A stretch of DNA of 64,000 nucleotides from CAYSEW01 sp964430245 (GTDB lineage Bacteria; Bacteroidota; Bacteroidia; Flavobacteriales_D; Parvicellaceae): assembly GCA_964430245.1 (NCBI GenBank), contig CAYSEW010000001.1, positions 62,001 through 126,000 of the forward strand. Direction: 5' to 3'. A model generated the notes under the pieces. It ran no database searches and was not told where the DNA came from. It saw only the letters and a program-made list of their open reading frames with translations. This document shows, in pieces, positions 25,741 to 33,757 of this stretch (positions are counted from its first letter, which is position 1; every line of letters starts with the position of its first letter). A program made the position numbers and the translations under genes.

Positions 25741-28158
25741 TTAAAATTCAAATTGTAAGCCAATTGTTGGTAGTACAGTTCCTGTAGTGTTGCTAATCTC
25801 TTTTAATAAATACCTATTGGGGTCAGATGGATCTATGACTTTATTCCCGTTATTATCTCGAATAACAAGTAAGCTAGGGGGTGTTTCAGCTTGAAAGTTG
25901 TAAAGGTTTTGAATGTCTAAATACAAATTTAAGGCTATTTTTTTCCAGTACCATTTTTTATCAATCCTAATGTCTAAACCATGATTTGTGCTTAATCGAA
26001 GAGAATTTAGCTGATTATAATCAAAAACACCAACATTATTTACATCCCAAACTTGTATGATAGATGAGTTTAATGTGTCAAATGGAGTATATGGTGATCC
26101 CCCAGAAAAACGAAATTTAAATCCAATTTCCCAATCATTTTTGAATTTCTTCCCAGCAGTTAAGCTAATAATATGCCCATTGTCCCAAGCAGATGGTCGG
26201 TAAGCTCCGTTTTTATCTTTGAATTCACTTTTAACCCAGGTGTAAGCTAGAATGCCGTAGAAATTTTTACTTAGCTTTTGTTGTGCTAAAAATTCAATTC
26301 CATATGCTCTTCCTTCAGATGTACTGCTAACAGGTTCATTTCCTATTACTCCAAAATCACCTCCAAGATTAGCCAGTGAAATACTGTCAGCTAAAATAAA
26401 AGGGTAATTGTGATAGTTTTTGTAAAATCCTTCAATAGTTATTTTATTTGAATTTCCAGGAGAATATTCTATGCCTGCAACTACATGGTCATTAGAAATA
26501 TAGCTAATTTCGTTTTCTTTATTGATTAGATTGTTATTTGCATCTCTATAGCCTAGTACAGTATATGCAGGTAGCTGAAAATATTTTCCAGTATTAAAAT
26601 TCAAGCTAATTTGTTTGTTTAAAGCATACGAAAAGCTAAATCTTGGTGATATTTGTGAAAATGGATTTAGCATTTTCTCTGAATAAGTATTGTTGTCTGT
26701 TCTTATTCCTAAAGAAAGAATAAGTCTGTCATTGAATAATTTTTTACTTGATTGTGCAAACAAGTTGAATTTACTGAAATTCAATGCAGAATTAAAATTA
26801 ATGGTAATGCTTGTGTCATTGATAGATATTTTTTGAAAAGTTGAATTAGTATATTCAACATATTCATAGCCTATGCCGTAATTAATTTTCCATCCATTTT
26901 TTCTATAGGTGTTTTCCCACCTAATTTTATTTTCTATTTCTTGAGAGTTATAGTCTTGAAGTAAGTTTTCAGGGGTCTCAATATTGCCAGCATACTTAAC
27001 AGAAGAATTATTTAATTGATTCCTTGAAATAACTAGGTCCTGGAAGCTATTTTCTTTAAAATGGGTCCATTTGGCTCCAACGGTATAATTCCATTGAGTA
27101 GTTACAGGTAAATAACCTAAGATGTATTCGTTTCTTTCATAGGTGTCTTGGTCTGTAACATTGTCATTTAGTCCTAAGTTTAATTCAAAATCATCAATAG
27201 CGCCTAGTCCTATTAAAGTGATTTTGTTTTTATTATTAATATTAATGCTTTGCTTGTATTGAAAATCATTATAAGTTGGTAAAAAAGGAAGCTGAATTGC
27301 TTTAAATAAGAATTGTAAATAGGACCTTCTTGCAGAAAACACAAATGTTGATTTTTTTCCCATTGGACCATCAATGGTCATTCCGATATCACTTGATCCA
27401 ATGGTAAAAGTAGATGCAATTCTATCTGTATTACCATCAATTTGTTTGAACTCCATTATAGAGCTTAAGCTATTTCCTCTATTTGCTGGAAATGCACCTG
27501 AGTAAAGGTCTACTTCTCTGATGAAATTTACATTGATCATTCCTACTGGACCACCAGAGGAACCTTGAGTTGCAAAATGATTAATATTAGGAACTTCAAT
27601 GCCATCTAAGTAAAACCTATTTTCATTAGGAGCACCGCCTCTTATAATTATATCATTCCTGAAAGCTACTGTTGAAGCAACTCCAGGTAATGATTGAATT
27701 ACTTTAGAAATATCTCTGTTGCCTCCAGGGTTTCTGTAAATTTCTGTAGCACTAATATTCCTTTTACTGACTGGGCTTTCTTCTGATTTTTCAAAAGGAG
27801 ACGCTTTTATTTCAACTTCATCTAGATTAGTGGACATTTCAAGTAATCCAATATTAAGTATAGTAGGTTTTGTAGAGGAAACAATTACTTCAGCCTTTCT
27901 GGTGCTTTCATATCCAATAAATGTAAAAAGTATATTATAGAGACCTGGCTTAATTTCTTTTATTTCATAATTACCATCTAGATCAGTTGCTGTTCCAATC
28001 TCAAGTTCTTCAATGTAAATATTGGCAAATGGAATTTCTTCATTATTCATTTGGTCAAATACTCTACCTTTTACAATACCAGACTGTGACATGTATGATT
28101 CACTTAGAAAAAACATGCCAACTATAAAAAAAATTTTATTCACTTTTATTTTGAACAT
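25741..28158 (-). CDS. TonB-dependent outer-membrane receptor
   Basis: This 805-residue protein has a signal peptide and then a carboxypeptidase-D-like regulatory domain (residues about 27-110; VKGRVFDQMNNEEIPFANIY). A TonB plug follows (about 130-240; VIQSLPGVAST, IIRGGAPNENRFYLDGIEVP) and then a 22-strand-type barrel ending LQFEF. It takes up a large substrate across the outer membrane with energy from TonB-ExbBD. The substrate is unknown. No SusD partner lies next to it, so it is not a typical glycan-uptake pair. It diverges from the carotenoid operon and shares 38 nt with the regulator gene. Confidence 0.9.
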   Translation of the reverse strand: MFKIKVNKIFFIVGMFFLSESYMSQSGIVKGRVFDQMNNEEIPFANIYIEELEIGTATDLDGNYEIKEIKPGLYNILFTFIGYESTRKAEVIVSSTKPTILNIGLLEMSTNLDEVEIKASPFEKSEESPVSKRNISATEIYRNPGGNRDISKVIQSLPGVASTVAFRNDIIIRGGAPNENRFYLDGIEVPNINHFATQGSSGGPVGMINVNFIREVDLYSGAFPANRGNSLSSIMEFKQIDGNTDRIASTFTIGSSDIGMTIDGPMGKKSTFVFSARRSYLQFLFKAIQLPFLPTYNDFQYKQSININNKNKITLIGLGAIDDFELNLGLNDNVTDQDTYERNEYILGYLPVTTQWNYTVGAKWTHFKENSFQDLVISRNQLNNSSVKYAGNIETPENLLQDYNSQEIENKIRWENTYRKNGWKINYGIGYEYVEYTNSTFQKISINDTSITINFNSALNFSKFNLFAQSSKKLFNDRLILSLGIRTDNNTYSEKMLNPFSQISPRFSFSYALNKQISLNFNTGKYFQLPAYTVLGYRDANNNLINKENEISYISNDHVVAGIEYSPGNSNKITIEGFYKNYHNYPFILADSISLANLGGDFGVIGNEPVSSTSEGRAYGIEFLAQQKLSKNFYGILAYTWVKSEFKDKNGAYRPSAWDNGHIISLTAGKKFKNDWEIGFKFRFSGGSPYTPFDTLNSSIIQVWDVNNVGVFDYNQLNSLRLSTNHGLDIRIDKKWYWKKIALNLYLDIQNLYNFQAETPPSLLVIRDNNGNKVIDPSDPNRYLLKEISNTTGTVLPTIGLQFEF

Positions 28159-28166
28159 TAGTTTTG
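28159..28166 (+). promoter_or_regulatory. Candidate -7 box for the carotenoid operon
   Basis: TAGTTTTG fits TAnnTTTG and lies 30 nt before the chosen regulator start at 28197. No -33 TTG was found at normal spacing. Confidence 0.35.
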
Positions 28167-28182
28167 TTTAACTATTTTAGCA

Positions 28183-28212
28183 CAAAATTAAACAAAATGT
28201 CCAATTATTCAA
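28183..28212 (-). promoter_or_regulatory. Candidate promoter for the TonB receptor gene
   Basis: On the minus strand, TTG (28212-28210), 19 nt, then TAATTTTG (28190-28183) fit the Bacteroidota promoter well. The -33 element lies inside the first codons of the divergent regulator gene, so a regulator bound at its own promoter could also block the receptor gene. Confidence 0.5.
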
Positions 28213-29075
28213 TAGCTGACTTAGAAAAATTATCAGGAATTAAATCTCATACCATAAGAATATGGGAAAAAAGGTATAATTTATTATTACCTGACAGAAC
28301 TGACACTAATATAAGAACCTATGATGATAAACAATTAAGAAAAATCTTAAATGTTTCATTACTTGTTGATAAAGGACTCAAGATTAGTAAGATAGCTAAA
28401 ATGGATATGAATGAAATTGCTGACAAAGTAAGTTTCATGACTATGACTGATGACGATTATAAATCACAAATTAATAGATTAATTATTGATTCTCTTGAGT
28501 TTAATGAATCGGGGTTTAAAGAAATTGTCAATGATTTAATCAAAAAAATAGGATTTTCTAATACATTCAAAAATGTCCTTCTCCCTTTACTTAATAAATT
28601 AGGTGTTTTATGGACTACTGGAGAAATTTATCCTGCAAATGAGCATTTTTTATCTTCTCTTGTTACTAGAAAAATTTCATCTTCAATTGATCAAATTGAA
28701 ATTAATTCGTTAAATAAATCAACTGTTTTACTTTTTACACCTCCTTGGGAGAATCATAATTTTGCTTTGCTTTATGCAGAGTTTTTATTTAGACAAGCAG
28801 GACATAAGACTGTAAATATTGGTCTGTCTATTTCAATTGAAAGTATTGAAATGTGTATAAAAAAGATTAACCCTAGTATTATATTCACAACATTTATTGT
28901 TGGTCAAAAACAAAATAAAATACAGCTTTTTGTAGATAAGTTGTGGTCGAATCGAAATAAATCTAAATTATTAATTGCAGGCAATACATTTATAACTAAG
29001 TTAATAAAAACAGATGCAATCAAATTCTATGATATTGAATCATTTGAATTTTATTTAAAAAATATTAAAGAATGA
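28197..29075 (+). CDS. MerR-family regulator with B12-binding domain (CarH/LitR-like)
   Basis: This protein of about 292 residues heads the carotenoid operon. Residues 1-70 form a MerR winged helix (YSIADLEKLSGIKSHTIRIWEKRY). A four-helix B12-binding part follows with the light-sensor signature W-x9-EH (W139, E149, H150), then a Rossmann-like cobalamin domain with E185-N-H187, where H187 matches the lower axial ligand. In CarH, dark adenosylcobalamin-bound protein represses carotenoid genes and light releases it. The residue after the Trp is Thr140 where Thermus CarH has the His that ligates cobalt after light. I chose the ATG at 28197 (MSNYSIADLEK) because the 11 codons before it overlap promoter DNA. 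Its stop overlaps crtI (ATGA). Confidence 0.85.
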   Translation: MSNYSIADLEKLSGIKSHTIRIWEKRYNLLLPDRTDTNIRTYDDKQLRKILNVSLLVDKGLKISKIAKMDMNEIADKVSFMTMTDDDYKSQINRLIIDSLEFNESGFKEIVNDLIKKIGFSNTFKNVLLPLLNKLGVLWTTGEIYPANEHFLSSLVTRKISSSIDQIEINSLNKSTVLLFTPPWENHNFALLYAEFLFRQAGHKTVNIGLSISIESIEMCIKKINPSIIFTTFIVGQKQNKIQLFVDKLWSNRNKSKLLIAGNTFITKLIKTDAIKFYDIESFEFYLKNIKE

Positions 29076-30544
29076 AAAAGGTTGCTGTAATTGGTTCAGG
29101 ATTTTCAAGTTTAGCTGCTGCTATTGATATTTCTTCTATGGGATATCATGTTGAGGTTTTTGAAAAAAATAATTCAATTGGCGGAAGAGCTAGACAATTA
29201 AAAAGTAATGGTTTTACTTTTGATATGGGTCCTTCATGGTATTGGATGACAGATGTTTTTGATGATTTTTTTGAAAAACATGGTAAAAAAACAGCTGATT
29301 ATTTTGAATTAGAAAAGTTAAACCCTGGTTTTTCTGTTGTTTTTGGGCCAGAAGATAAAATCAATGTTTCATCTTCTTTTGATGAGCTTAAAAGTTGTTT
29401 TGAGGCTATTGAAAAAGGTAGTGCTAAAAAGCTTGAAAAGTTCATGAAGAATGCAAAGATTAAATACGACATTGGCATGAAAGATTTGGTTGTAAAACCA
29501 TCGCACTCTATTTTTGAATTTATAAATTTCAAGGTCATCAAAGGGTTATTTTATCTAAATATATTTTCATCATTTAATAGATATGTTAGAAGATACTTTA
29601 AAGACTCTAGACTCATACAATTAATGGAATTTCCAATACTTTTTCTAGGCGCAACACCTGAAAATACTCCTGCTTTATATAGTTTAATGAATTATACAGG
29701 TATGGTAGAGGGTACATATTATCCAAAAGGTGGTTTTTACTCAGTCATTAAAGCTTTTGAAAGGTTATCAAAAGAGTCAGGCGTTATATTCCATCTTAAT
29801 TCAACAGTTGATAAAATAAATGTTGATAATAAAAATGTTAAATCAATTATTGTCAATGGTAATAAATTGTCATTTGATGCAGTTGTTGCAGGTGCTGACT
29901 ATCATCATGTTGAATCTAAATTATTAGATAAGAAGTATAGAAATTACACAGAAAATTATTGGAACTCTAGAAAACTAGCTCCTTCAAGTTTACTTTTTTA
30001 TATTGGTGTTAATAAAAAGCTCAGTAATATTGAGCATCATACTTTGTTTTTTGATGAGGATTTTAAAAAACATGCAAAAGATATTTATGAGGATCCAAAA
30101 TGGCCAACTAAACCTTTATTCTACTTAAGTTGTTCATCTATTTCAGATACTAAGGTAGCACCTGAAGGTATGGATAGCTTAGTTTTTTTAATTCCAATTG
30201 CTCCAGGAATTGAAGATTCTGAAGAAATTAGATTAAAATATTTGTCTATAATTCTTAACAGATTTAGGGATTTAACAGGTAACGACATACGAGAAAACAT
30301 TATTTTTAATCAATCTTATTGTTTAGACGATTTTGTAAGTGATTATAATTCATTTAAAGGCAATGCTTATGGTTTGGCGAATACTTTGAAGCAAACGGCA
30401 ATTTTAAAGCCTAAGATCAGAAATAAAAAGGTAAAAAATCTATTTTATACAGGCCAGTTAACTGTACCAGGACCAGGAGTCCCTCCGTCAATTATTTCTG
30501 GGCAAATTGCAGCAAAAGAAGTCAATAAATTTTTTAATAGTTGA
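29072..30544 (+). CDS. crtI: Phytoene desaturase
   Basis: The 490-residue CrtI-type flavoenzyme converts phytoene to lycopene by successive desaturations. The N-terminal dinucleotide motif VIGSGFSSLAAAIDISSMGY is followed by VFEKNNSIGGRARQ and DMGPSWYWM. The C-terminal carotenoid-desaturase signature is NLFYTGQLTVPGPGVPPSII near residues 455-474. The gene overlaps the regulator upstream by 4 nt. crtB begins 3 nt after its stop. FAD binding and all expected blocks are intact. Confidence 0.95.
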   Translation: MKKVAVIGSGFSSLAAAIDISSMGYHVEVFEKNNSIGGRARQLKSNGFTFDMGPSWYWMTDVFDDFFEKHGKKTADYFELEKLNPGFSVVFGPEDKINVSSSFDELKSCFEAIEKGSAKKLEKFMKNAKIKYDIGMKDLVVKPSHSIFEFINFKVIKGLFYLNIFSSFNRYVRRYFKDSRLIQLMEFPILFLGATPENTPALYSLMNYTGMVEGTYYPKGGFYSVIKAFERLSKESGVIFHLNSTVDKINVDNKNVKSIIVNGNKLSFDAVVAGADYHHVESKLLDKKYRNYTENYWNSRKLAPSSLLFYIGVNKKLSNIEHHTLFFDEDFKKHAKDIYEDPKWPTKPLFYLSCSSISDTKVAPEGMDSLVFLIPIAPGIEDSEEIRLKYLSIILNRFRDLTGNDIRENIIFNQSYCLDDFVSDYNSFKGNAYGLANTLKQTAILKPKIRNKKVKNLFYTGQLTVPGPGVPPSIISGQIAAKEVNKFFNS

Positions 30545-30546
30545 TT

Positions 30547-31383
30547 ATGAAAGAACTTTATGATATTGTCTCTGTAAAATCTAGTAAACTACTTACTAGA
30601 ACGTATAGTACTAGTTTTTCAATTGGTATTAATTTATTGGATAAGAAATTGCATGATGCTATCTATTCTATTTATGGTTTTGTTAGATTGGCAGATGAAG
30701 TAGTTGATAGTTTTCATGATTACCCTAAGGCAGATCTATTAAGACAGATAAGAATGGAGACATTTAAAGCAATAGAAATTGGAATTAGTGTTAATCCTGT
30801 CATTCAATCTTTTCAGGAAACAGTTAGAAGGTATCAAATTGATATTCAGTTAATAGAAAAGTTTTTGGATAGTATGGAGCAAGATCTACAAGTTGTTAAT
30901 TATTCAACTATTTTATATGATGAATATATTGTTGGATCTGCAGAAGTTGTTGGGTTAATGTGTCTAAAAGTTTTTGTTGATGGAGATGCTGTGAAATATA
31001 ATGAATTAAAATATGCTGCTAGAAAATTGGGTGCTGGATTTCAGAAAGTTAATTTTTTAAGAGATATGAAGTCAGATTATAATGACCTAGGGAGAATGTA
31101 TTTTCCAAATGTTGAGTTTAGTAATTTCTCTCTTGATGATAAATTGAAAATAGAAGAAGATATCCAAGAAGATTTTAATGACGCATTGATTGGTATAAAA
31201 TTATTGCCTAAATCATCCAAATTAGGTGTATATGTTGCCTATAGGTATTATAGGTCATTATTTGATAAGATAAAACTAACTAGTCCTAGTGAAATAATGA
31301 ATGAAAGAATAAGGATTCCTAATACAAAGAAATTGTATCTTGCTTGTGAATCTATAGTTGCTAATAAGTTGAAAAGAATCTAA
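30547..31383 (+). CDS. crtB: Phytoene synthase
   Basis: The 278-residue enzyme condenses two geranylgeranyl diphosphates head-to-head to phytoene. It has the two aspartate-rich motifs: LADEVVDSFHDY near residues 49-60 and NFLRDMKSDYNDLGR near 173-187. YSTSFSIGI precedes the first motif as in other CrtB proteins. I use the ATG at 30547; an in-frame TTG two codons upstream overlaps the crtI stop and is less likely. Its TAA overlaps the crtZ start (TAATG). No geranylgeranyl diphosphate synthase gene is in the window, so the precursor must come from elsewhere. Confidence 0.95.
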   Translation: MKELYDIVSVKSSKLLTRTYSTSFSIGINLLDKKLHDAIYSIYGFVRLADEVVDSFHDYPKADLLRQIRMETFKAIEIGISVNPVIQSFQETVRRYQIDIQLIEKFLDSMEQDLQVVNYSTILYDEYIVGSAEVVGLMCLKVFVDGDAVKYNELKYAARKLGAGFQKVNFLRDMKSDYNDLGRMYFPNVEFSNFSLDDKLKIEEDIQEDFNDALIGIKLLPKSSKLGVYVAYRYYRSLFDKIKLTSPSEIMNERIRIPNTKKLYLACESIVANKLKRI

Positions 31384-31844
31384 TGATGATGTTGAATGTA
31401 ATTATATGTGTTTTTACTTTTTTTATGATGGAAGGAGTGGCGTGGTTTACTCATAAGTTTGTTATGCATGGATTTTTATGGCATTTACATAAGGATCATC
31501 ATGTAAAAGAAACTAATAGTTTTTTCGAAAGAAATGATTTTTTCTTTTTGATTTTTGCTGTTCCTGGATCTTTATGCATGTTGCTGGGAGTTAATATAGG
31601 GGTGTCTTATTTTTTGTTTTGGATAGGCTTGGGAATTACAATTTATGGGGCAGCTTATTTTTTTGTGCATGACCTTTTTATTCATCAAAGATTTAAAGTG
31701 CTTTCAAAAACCAAAAATAAATATTTACTTGCAATAAGAAGAGGTCATAAAATGCATCATAAGCATTTAGGTAAAGAGGATGGTGAATGCTTTGGCATGC
31801 TTATGGTCCCTTATAAGTATTTCAAATTCTATTTAGAAAAATAA
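31383..31844 (+). CDS. crtZ: Beta-carotene hydroxylase
   Basis: This 153-residue membrane di-iron hydroxylase adds 3- and 3'-hydroxyls to beta-carotene to give zeaxanthin. The four histidine clusters of the fatty-acid-hydroxylase superfamily are visible: HKFVMHG near residues 22-28, HKDHH near 34-38, HDLFIHQRF near 97-105, and HKMHHKHLG near 120-128. It starts within the crtB stop (TAATG), and its own TAA overlaps the lycopene cyclase start in the same way. Confidence 0.95.
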   Translation: MMMLNVIICVFTFFMMEGVAWFTHKFVMHGFLWHLHKDHHVKETNSFFERNDFFFLIFAVPGSLCMLLGVNIGVSYFLFWIGLGITIYGAAYFFVHDLFIHQRFKVLSKTKNKYLLAIRRGHKMHHKHLGKEDGECFGMLMVPYKYFKFYLEK

Positions 31845-32518
31845 TGTATACTTATCTACTGGTCGATCTTGGGGCTTTTATTATACCATTTATTTTTTCT
31901 TTTCATAAACGATTGCAGTTTTATCGTCATTTTAAGTCTTTTATAATTGCCTGTTTACTGGTAGGGATTCCTTTTATTATTTGGGATATAGTATTTACTG
32001 AAAATGGAATTTGGGGATTCAATTCTAAATATTTATTAGGAGTTGGTTTTTTCGGAGTTCCATTGGAGGAATATTTGTTTTTTATTTGCATTCCTTTCGC
32101 ATGTGTGTTTACTTATTTTTCACTAGAGATTGTTTGGCCATTAAAGGAAGTTTTCTATGCGAAATTTATAAGTATTTTTTTAGCTATGATTTTAATGGTA
32201 ATGGCTTTATTTTTTCATGAAAAGCTTTATACTTTTATAACATTTTCAGCGCTGTCTTTATTGTTGATATTTAGCTATAAATGGAAAAAAATCACCTTAT
32301 TTTATCGATCATTTATAATCATTATGATTCCTTTTTTTATTGTTAATGGTATATTAACAGGAACTGGTTTAGATGGAGAGGTGGTCTGGTATAACGAGCT
32401 CCATAATTTAAATATTAGAATGGGGACAATTCCTGTTGAGGATGTTTTTTATGCCATGTTAATGTTGTTGCCTACCATAATTATTTTTGATAGGCTAAGA
32501 AGGTTGAGAGGTGTGTAA
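31844..32518 (+). CDS. Lycopene beta-cyclase, CrtYcd/CarR type
   Basis: This 224-residue protein with about six or seven membrane helices consists of two homologous halves of the heterodimeric lycopene cyclase family (CrtYc and CrtYd of actinobacteria, fused here). Each half has the P-x-E-(E/D) catalytic motif: GVPLEEYLFFICIPF near residues 71-85 and IPVEDVFYAMLML near 193-205. It cyclises lycopene to beta-carotene without a flavin Rossmann fold, unlike CrtY and CrtL. As the last gene of the crt operon it overlaps the convergent aquaporin gene by 24 nt tail-to-tail. Confidence 0.92.
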   Translation: MYTYLLVDLGAFIIPFIFSFHKRLQFYRHFKSFIIACLLVGIPFIIWDIVFTENGIWGFNSKYLLGVGFFGVPLEEYLFFICIPFACVFTYFSLEIVWPLKEVFYAKFISIFLAMILMVMALFFHEKLYTFITFSALSLLLIFSYKWKKITLFYRSFIIIMIPFFIVNGILTGTGLDGEVVWYNELHNLNIRMGTIPVEDVFYAMLMLLPTIIIFDRLRRLRGV

Positions 32519-33241
32519 ATATTTATGGGCTATTGCACCTGAAGCACCTCCAATTAAGGGAGCAAAAATATAGATCATTAGCCATCCATATCCATTATTG
32601 TGAAAAGCTATTTCTTCCCATCCATAATAAAAAGAGATGATCCTTGGGCCAATATCTCTAGCGGGATTCATACAGCATTGTGTTAAGGGAGCAAAACAAC
32701 AGATTAATACACCAACAGTTATCCCTACTAGTATAGGAAGATATGGTGCAAGTTTCTTTATTTTGATTAGCCAAAAGATAGTATAGACCAATAGGAAAGT
32801 TGCGACTATTTCTGTTAGTAAAGCGATTGGAGTTGTGACCCAGTCATGGGTGTTTTCGAATGAGGGATTTGGATAATATTCTCCAAAGATACTAGCATTT
32901 ACTAAATTAAAATCTGAAATATCATTCATTATTAAATGAATTAATAAAAAACCTGCTAAAACAGCTCCAGCAAATTGAGATAAAAAGTAATTGACCAGTT
33001 CTCTCAAGCCGATTTGTTTATCTATATAAAATGCTAGAGTAACAGCAGGGTTTAAATGAGCATTAGATAATTTAGCCGATGCATATATTCCTAAGGTGAC
33101 TCCAATTGTCCAGAATGCAGCAACTTCGTATAATGAGCTAAGGTATTCGTAGGTAATTGCTAAAGCTATAGATCCACAACCAATAAAAACTAAAATAAAA
33201 GTGCCAATAAATTCTCCTATAAATATTTTAGATGGTTTCAT
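32495..33241 (-). CDS. Aquaporin/glyceroporin family channel, probably linked to arsenic
   Basis: The 248-residue six-helix channel has both pore NPA boxes: SNAHLNPAVTL near residues 59-69 and CCMNPARDIGPR near 195-206. The Asp right after the second NPAR is a glyceroporin mark, which favours small neutral solutes over water alone. The gene lies 2 nt downstream of arsC. In Sinorhizobium meliloti the ars operon pairs ArsC with the aquaglyceroporin AqpS, which lets As(OH)3 leave the cell after arsenate reduction. The same role is inferred here from context and family. Four cysteines lie around helix 5 and the second NPA box (ICCFAPLTQCC). Confidence 0.85.
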   Translation of the reverse strand: MKPSKIFIGEFIGTFILVFIGCGSIALAITYEYLSSLYEVAAFWTIGVTLGIYASAKLSNAHLNPAVTLAFYIDKQIGLRELVNYFLSQFAGAVLAGFLLIHLIMNDISDFNLVNASIFGEYYPNPSFENTHDWVTTPIALLTEIVATFLLVYTIFWLIKIKKLAPYLPILVGITVGVLICCFAPLTQCCMNPARDIGPRIISFYYGWEEIAFHNNGYGWLMIYIFAPLIGGASGAIAHKYLHTSQPS

Positions 33242-33243
33242 GT

Positions 33244-33675
33244 TTAAAAATGTTTATTGATATAATTTTCACAAAAAGACTTGATTTCTTCTCTGGTTTT
33301 TCTGAATTCTTTTTTTATTGTATTGGGATTCCCTTTTGATTTAGATGGATCAGAAAAGCTGTGGTGAAGCAGGGTTGTTTTTTCAGGGAAAATTGGGCAT
33401 TTCTGTTTGGCATCATCGCATACGGTTACTACATGTGTAATGCCATTGTTTAAGTATTCATTTACATGATTAGAAGTGTGGTCACTTATATTGATGTTAT
33501 CTTCACAAAGTATTTTTATGACTCTTGGATTTATTCCGTGTGGTGCAGTTCCAGCGCTATAAACTTCTATAGTTAGGTTTTTCTTTTTTATAAAATATTT
33601 TAAATAGGCTTCAGCTATTTGGCTTCGGCAACTATTTCCAGTACAGAGCACAAGTATTTTCTTTTTTAGTTTCAT
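33244..33675 (-). CDS. arsC: Arsenate reductase, LMW-phosphatase/thioredoxin type
   Basis: This 143-residue cytoplasmic protein has the P-loop CTGNSCRS (C-x5-R) near residues 12-19. The redox pair lies in VCDDAKQKC (C-x6-C), which corresponds to Cys82 and Cys89 of Staphylococcus aureus ArsC. This triad reduces arsenate to arsenite with thioredoxin as the electron donor. A distant alternative is a protein tyrosine phosphatase, but the two extra cysteines argue against it. The aquaporin gene follows by 2 nt. No arsR or arsB/acr3 gene is nearby. Confidence 0.92.
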   Translation of the reverse strand: MKLKKKILVLCTGNSCRSQIAEAYLKYFIKKKNLTIEVYSAGTAPHGINPRVIKILCEDNINISDHTSNHVNEYLNNGITHVVTVCDDAKQKCPIFPEKTTLLHHSFSDPSKSKGNPNTIKKEFRKTREEIKSFCENYINKHF

Positions 33676-33739
33676 TGAGTTGCTAAAGTATTTAATTTTT
33701 CTCTATTTTATAGTTAATAAATTAGTCAGTTTATTTTAA

Positions 33740-33747
33740 TAATTTTG
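33740..33747 (+). promoter_or_regulatory. Candidate -7 box for the histidine kinase gene
   Basis: TAATTTTG fits TAnnTTTG and ends 10 nt before the kinase ATG, so the message would have a leader of only a few bases. No -33 TTG was found. Confidence 0.35.
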
Positions 33748-33757
33748 CAGTGCTTAT

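Noticed and set aside
29072..32518. A rhodopsin or retinal-producing system linked to the carotenoid genes
   Set aside because: No rhodopsin or blh-type dioxygenase gene is present in the window; the cluster ends at zeaxanthin.
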